Below are positions 60,771 through 64,000 of a stretch of 64,000 nt of DNA, in pieces. The stretch is from positions 2,544,001 through 2,608,000 of the forward strand of contig NC_079876.1 in NCBI RefSeq assembly GCF_029227915.1. The letters run 5' to 3'. The translations under genes were made by a program, and so were the position numbers. Position 1 is the stretch's first letter. The number at the start of each line of letters is the position of its first letter. This DNA is from Hydractinia symbiolongicarpus (lineage: Eukaryota > Cnidaria > Hydrozoa > Anthoathecata > Hydractiniidae). The notes under the pieces were generated by a model that searched no databases, had not been told where the DNA came from, and was given only the letters and a program-made list of their open reading frames with translations.

Positions 60771-61735
60771 TACTCCGTGGGTACTTTCTTTGTATACATT
60801 TGACTATACGGGCCGAGTCCGGGGTTTACGGGAAATGGCGGGTTTTCGTTTGCCGGCGATTAAACCTCTTTCATTAAGCGTCTCATCAAAAATGAAAACA
60901 TTTTTGAAAACTACAAGTCTCATGCGTTTTAGTGGTAAAAAAATACTTTAAAAAATCGTTCGGGAAATGAGTTTACTCCCTGGGTACTTTCTTTGTATAC
61001 TTTGGACTATACGGGCCGAGTCCGGGATTTACGGGAAATCGCGGATTTTCGTTTGAGGGCGATTAAACTTCTTTTATTCACCGTCTCATCAAAAATGAAA
61101 ATATTTTTGAAAACTACAAGTCTCATGCGTTGTAGTGGTGAAAAAATAATTTAAAAAATCGTTCGGAAAATGAGTTTACTCCCTGGGTACTTTCTTTGTA
61201 TACTTTTGACTATACGGGCCGAGTCCGGGGTTTACGGGAAATGGCGGGTTTTCGTTTGCCGGCGATTAAACTTCTTTTATTCAGTGTCTCATCAAAAATG
61301 AAAACATTTTTAATAACTACAAGTCTCATGCGTTGTAGTGGTGAAAAAATAATTTAAAAAATCGTTCGGAAAATGAGTTTACTCCCTGGGTACTTTCTTT
61401 GTATACTTTTGACTATACGGGCCGAGTCCGGGGTTTACGGGAAATGGCGGTTTTTCTTTTGCCGGCGATTAAACTTCTTTTATTCAGCGTCTCATCAAAA
61501 ATGAAAACATTTTTAATAACTACAAGTCTCATGCGTTTTAGTGGTGAAAAGATAATTTAAAAAATCGTTTTGGAAATGAGTTTACTCACAGGGTACTTTC
61601 TTTGTATACATTCGACTATACGGGCCAAGCCCGGGATTTACGAGAAAACGCGGGTTTTCGTTTGCTGGCGATTAAACCACTTTCATTAAGCGTCTCATCA
61701 AAAATGAAAACATTTCTGAAAACTACAAGTCTCAT
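60770..61735 (+). repeat. Segment related to 42.7-43.7 kb
   Basis: About five monomers in the order CTCCGTGGG, GTGGTAAAAAAATAC, TTTGAGGGCG with AAAATATTTTTG, CAGTGTC, GGTTTTTCTTTTGCC with TTAATAACTAC, then CACAGGG with CGAGAAAACGCGGG. This is the order at about 42.7-43.7 kb and 47.4-47.9 kb, so the block carries a third, diverged version of that region. Confidence 0.83.
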
Positions 61736-63723
61736 GCGTTTTAGTGGTGAAAAAATAATTTAAAAAATCGTTCGGGAAATGAGTTTACTCACAGGGTACT
61801 TTCTTTTTATACATTCGACTATACGGGCCAAGCCCGGGATTTACGGGAAATCGCGGCTTTTCGTTTGCCGGCGATTATACTTCTTTCATTAACCGTCTCA
61901 TCAAAAATGAAAACATTTTTGAAAACTACAATTCTCATGCGTTTTAGTGGTGAAAAAAAAATTAAAAAATCGTTCTGGAAATGAGTTTACTCACTGGGCA
62001 CTTTATTTGTATACATTCGACTATACGGGCCAAGCCCGGCATTTCCGGAAACCGCGGGATTTCGTTTGCCGGCGATTGAACTTCTTTCATTAACCGTGTC
62101 ATCAAAAATGAAAACATTTTTGAAAACTTCAAGTCTCATGCGTTTTAGTGGTGAAAAAAAAAATTAAAAAATCGTTCGGGAAATGAGTTTACTCCCTGGG
62201 TACTTTCTTTGTATACATTCGACTATATGGGCCAAGCCCGGGATTTACGGGAAATCGCAGGATTTCGTTTGCCGGCGATTAAACCTCTTTTAATAAGCGT
62301 CTCATCAAAAATGAAAACATTTTTGAAAACTACAAGTCTCATGCGTTTTAGTGGTGAAAAAATACTTTAAAAAATCGTTCGGGAAATGAGTTTACTCCCT
62401 GGGTACTTTCTTTGTATACTTTGGACTATACGGGCCGAGTCCGGGATTTACGGGAAATCGCGGATTTTTGTTTGAGGGCGATTAAACTTCTTTTATTCAG
62501 CGTCTCATCAAAAATGAAAACATTTTTGAAAACTACAAGTCTCATGCGTTGTAGTGGTGAAAAAATAATTTAAAAAATCGTTCGTGAAATGAGTTTACTC
62601 ACTGGGTACTTTCATTGTAAACATTCGACTATACGGGCCAAGCCCGGGATTTACGGGAAATCGCGGGATTTCGTTTGCCGGCGATTAAACTTCTTTTATT
62701 CAGCGTCTCATTAAAAATGAAAACATTTTTAAAAACTACAAGTCTCATGCGTTTTAGTGGTGAAAAAATAATTTAAAAAATCGTTCGGGAAATGAGTTTA
62801 CTCACAGGGTACTTTCTTTTTATACATTCGACTATACGGGCCAAGCCCGGGATTTACGGGAAATCGCGGGTTTTCGTTTGCCGGCGATTAAACTTCTTTC
62901 ATTAACCGTCTCATCAAAAATGAAAACATTTTTGAAAACTACAAGTCTCATGCGTTTTAGTGGTGAAAAAAAAATTAAAAAATCGTTCGGGAAATGAGTT
63001 TACTCACTGGGTACTTTATTTGTGTACATTCGACTATACGGGCCAAGCCCGCGATTTCCGGAAACCGCGGGATTTCGTTTGCCGGCGATTGAACTTCTTT
63101 CATTAACCGTCTCATCAAAAATGAAAACATTTTTGAAAACTTCAAGTCTCATGCGTTTTAGTGGTGAAAAAAAAAATTAAAAAATCGTTCGGGAAATGAG
63201 TTTACTCCCTGGGTACTTTCTTTGTATACATTCGACTATATGGGCCAAGCCCGGGATTTACGGGAAATCGCAGGATTTCGTTTGCCGGCGATTAAACCTC
63301 TTTTAATAAGCGTCTCATCAAAAATGAAAACATTTTTGAAAACTACAAGTCTCATGCGTTTTAGTGGTGAAAAAATACTTTAAAAAATCGTTCGGGAAAT
63401 GAGTTTACTCCCTGGGTACTTTCTTTGTATACTTTGGACTATACGGGCCGAGTCCGGGATTTACGGGAAATCGCGGATTTTTGTTTGAGGGCGATTAAAC
63501 TTCTTTTATTCAGCGTCTCATCAAAAATGAAAACATTTTTGAAAACTACAAGTCTCATGCGTTGTAGTGGTGAAAAAATAATTTAAAAAATCGTTCGTGA
63601 AATGAGTTTACTCACTGGGTACTTTCATTGTAAACATTCGACTATACGGGCCAAGCCCGGGATTTACGGGAAATCGCGGGATTTCGTTTGCCGGCGATTA
63701 AACTTCTTTTATTCAGCGTCTCA
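61735..63723 (+). repeat. Tandem 5-monomer duplication (1013 bp x 2)
   Basis: Copies are about 61735-62747 and 62748-63723. TTCCGG lies at 62043 and 63056, and GTTCGTGAAATG with TTTCATTGTAAACATTCG at 62580 and 63593; the offset is 1013 bp (5 x 203 - 2). Private changes are GGGCACTTTATTTG in copy 1 near 61998 and TTTGTGTACATTCG with CCCGCGATTTCC in copy 2 near 63020-63055. Confidence 0.92.
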
Positions 63724-64000
63724 TCAAAAATGAAAACATTTTTGAAAACTACAAGTCTCATGCGTTGTAGTGGTGAAAAAATAATTTAAAAAATCGTTTG
63801 GGAAATGAGTTTACTCACTGCGTACTTTCTTTGTATACATTTGACTATACGGGCCAAGCCCGGGATTTACGGGAAATCGCGGGATTTCGTTTGCCGGCGA
63901 TTAAACCTCTTTTAATAAGCGTCTCATCAAAAATGAAAACATTTTTGAAAACTACAAGTCTCATGCGTTTTAGTGGTGAAAAAATACTTTAAAAAATCGT
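63724..64000 (+). repeat. Array continues past the window end
   Basis: One further monomer and part of a second. The CACTGCGTACT variant near 63817 also occurs near 44538 and 48799, so the order of families matches about 44.5 and 48.8 kb. There is no sign of an array boundary. Confidence 0.9.

Larger units (their letters stand above)
6980..64000 (+). repeat. Satellite array, right block, forward orientation (~281 monomers of ~203 bp)
   Basis: Continuous head-to-tail copies of the same monomer on the + strand, in the order GAGTTTACTCCCTGGGTACT, TTTGTATAC, CTATACGGGCC, GGGATTTACGGGAAATCGCG, TTTCGTTTGCCGGCGATTAA, GTCTCATCAAAAATGAAAAC, ACAAGTCTCATGCGTTTTAG, then an A-rich linker. The array is still repeating at base 64000. 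At least seven families are distinguishable, for example by CCGAGTCCGGGG with ATGGCGGG, by TTTGAGGGCG, by CCAAGCCCCGG with AAAACGCGGG, by CACAGGGTACT with GCTGGCG, by CCTCTTTTAATAAGCG, by TTCATTAACCGTC with AACTTCAAG, and by TTTCCGGAAACCGCGG. Their order gives the higher-order structure listed below. No other class of sequence is seen. Confidence 0.97.

Noticed and set aside
1-64000. CRISPR array
   Set aside because: Units are ~203 bp and repeat over their full length; there are no short repeats with unique spacers and no cas genes.
1-64000. LTR or other transposon as the source of the large repeats
   Set aside because: The 1.0-5.9 kb duplications are whole numbers of monomers, give or take a few bases, with no terminal repeats, target-site duplications, or transposase or reverse transcriptase reading frames.

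Overview
The whole window is one satellite DNA array. Every part is built from a single tandemly repeated monomer, almost always 203 bp with common 202-205 bp variants: about 34 copies in one orientation, then about 281 in the other, roughly 315 in all. I see no gene, RNA gene, transposon, CRISPR array or unique sequence, and the array runs off both ends. This long-range organisation, with higher-order repeats (HORs), segmental duplications and an orientation switch, is what eukaryotic centromeric or pericentromeric heterochromatin looks like. I do not recognise the monomer and do not assign a species. By hand count, one monomer is about 38% GC and has 13 CpGs in 203 bp, clearly more than its base composition predicts. 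This argues against a host that heavily methylates and mutates this DNA in the germ line.

Monomer anatomy, read in the orientation of the right-hand block: a CG-rich half with four CGGG motifs about one helical turn apart, then an A-tract half with a 7-4-7 bp dyad (AAAAATG AAAA CATTTTT), then an A-rich linker of variable length. At least seven monomer families can be told apart by diagnostic bases, and the order of these families defines the HORs.

Layout. 1-6979: array in reverse orientation, rather diverged, with weak 3-mer and 4-mer order. 6961-7012: orientation switch, a head-to-head junction with perfect 19-bp arms and a 14-nt spacer. 6980-8040: irregular monomers. 8040-12960: dimeric HOR of 406 bp. 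12960-15470: mixed families. 15470-18312: tandem 7-mer. 17730-21016: tandem 8-mer with no difference seen in the stretches compared. 20990-25430: trimeric HOR of 610 bp in two clusters. 25430-30870: mosaic. 30870-43205: two copies of a 5.85-kb block, 6494-6495 bp apart. 42820-50030: two copies of a 2.95-kb block 4260-4261 bp apart, with a 6-mer duplication nested between and inside them. 48960-51150: partial third copy of the 32-mer block. 51150-61735: mosaic with tandem 6-mer, 4-mer and 7-mer duplications. 61735-63723: tandem 5-mer of 1013 bp.

Together the pattern shows repeated unequal exchange and gene conversion: tandem duplications of 1, 3, 4, 5, 6, 7 and 8 monomers, chimeric monomers, and blocks moved over 2-10 kb. 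The right-hand block holds the longest and freshest duplications. The left block and the inversion zone look older. The open reading frames present, up to 171 codons, are by-products of the repeat and not genes.
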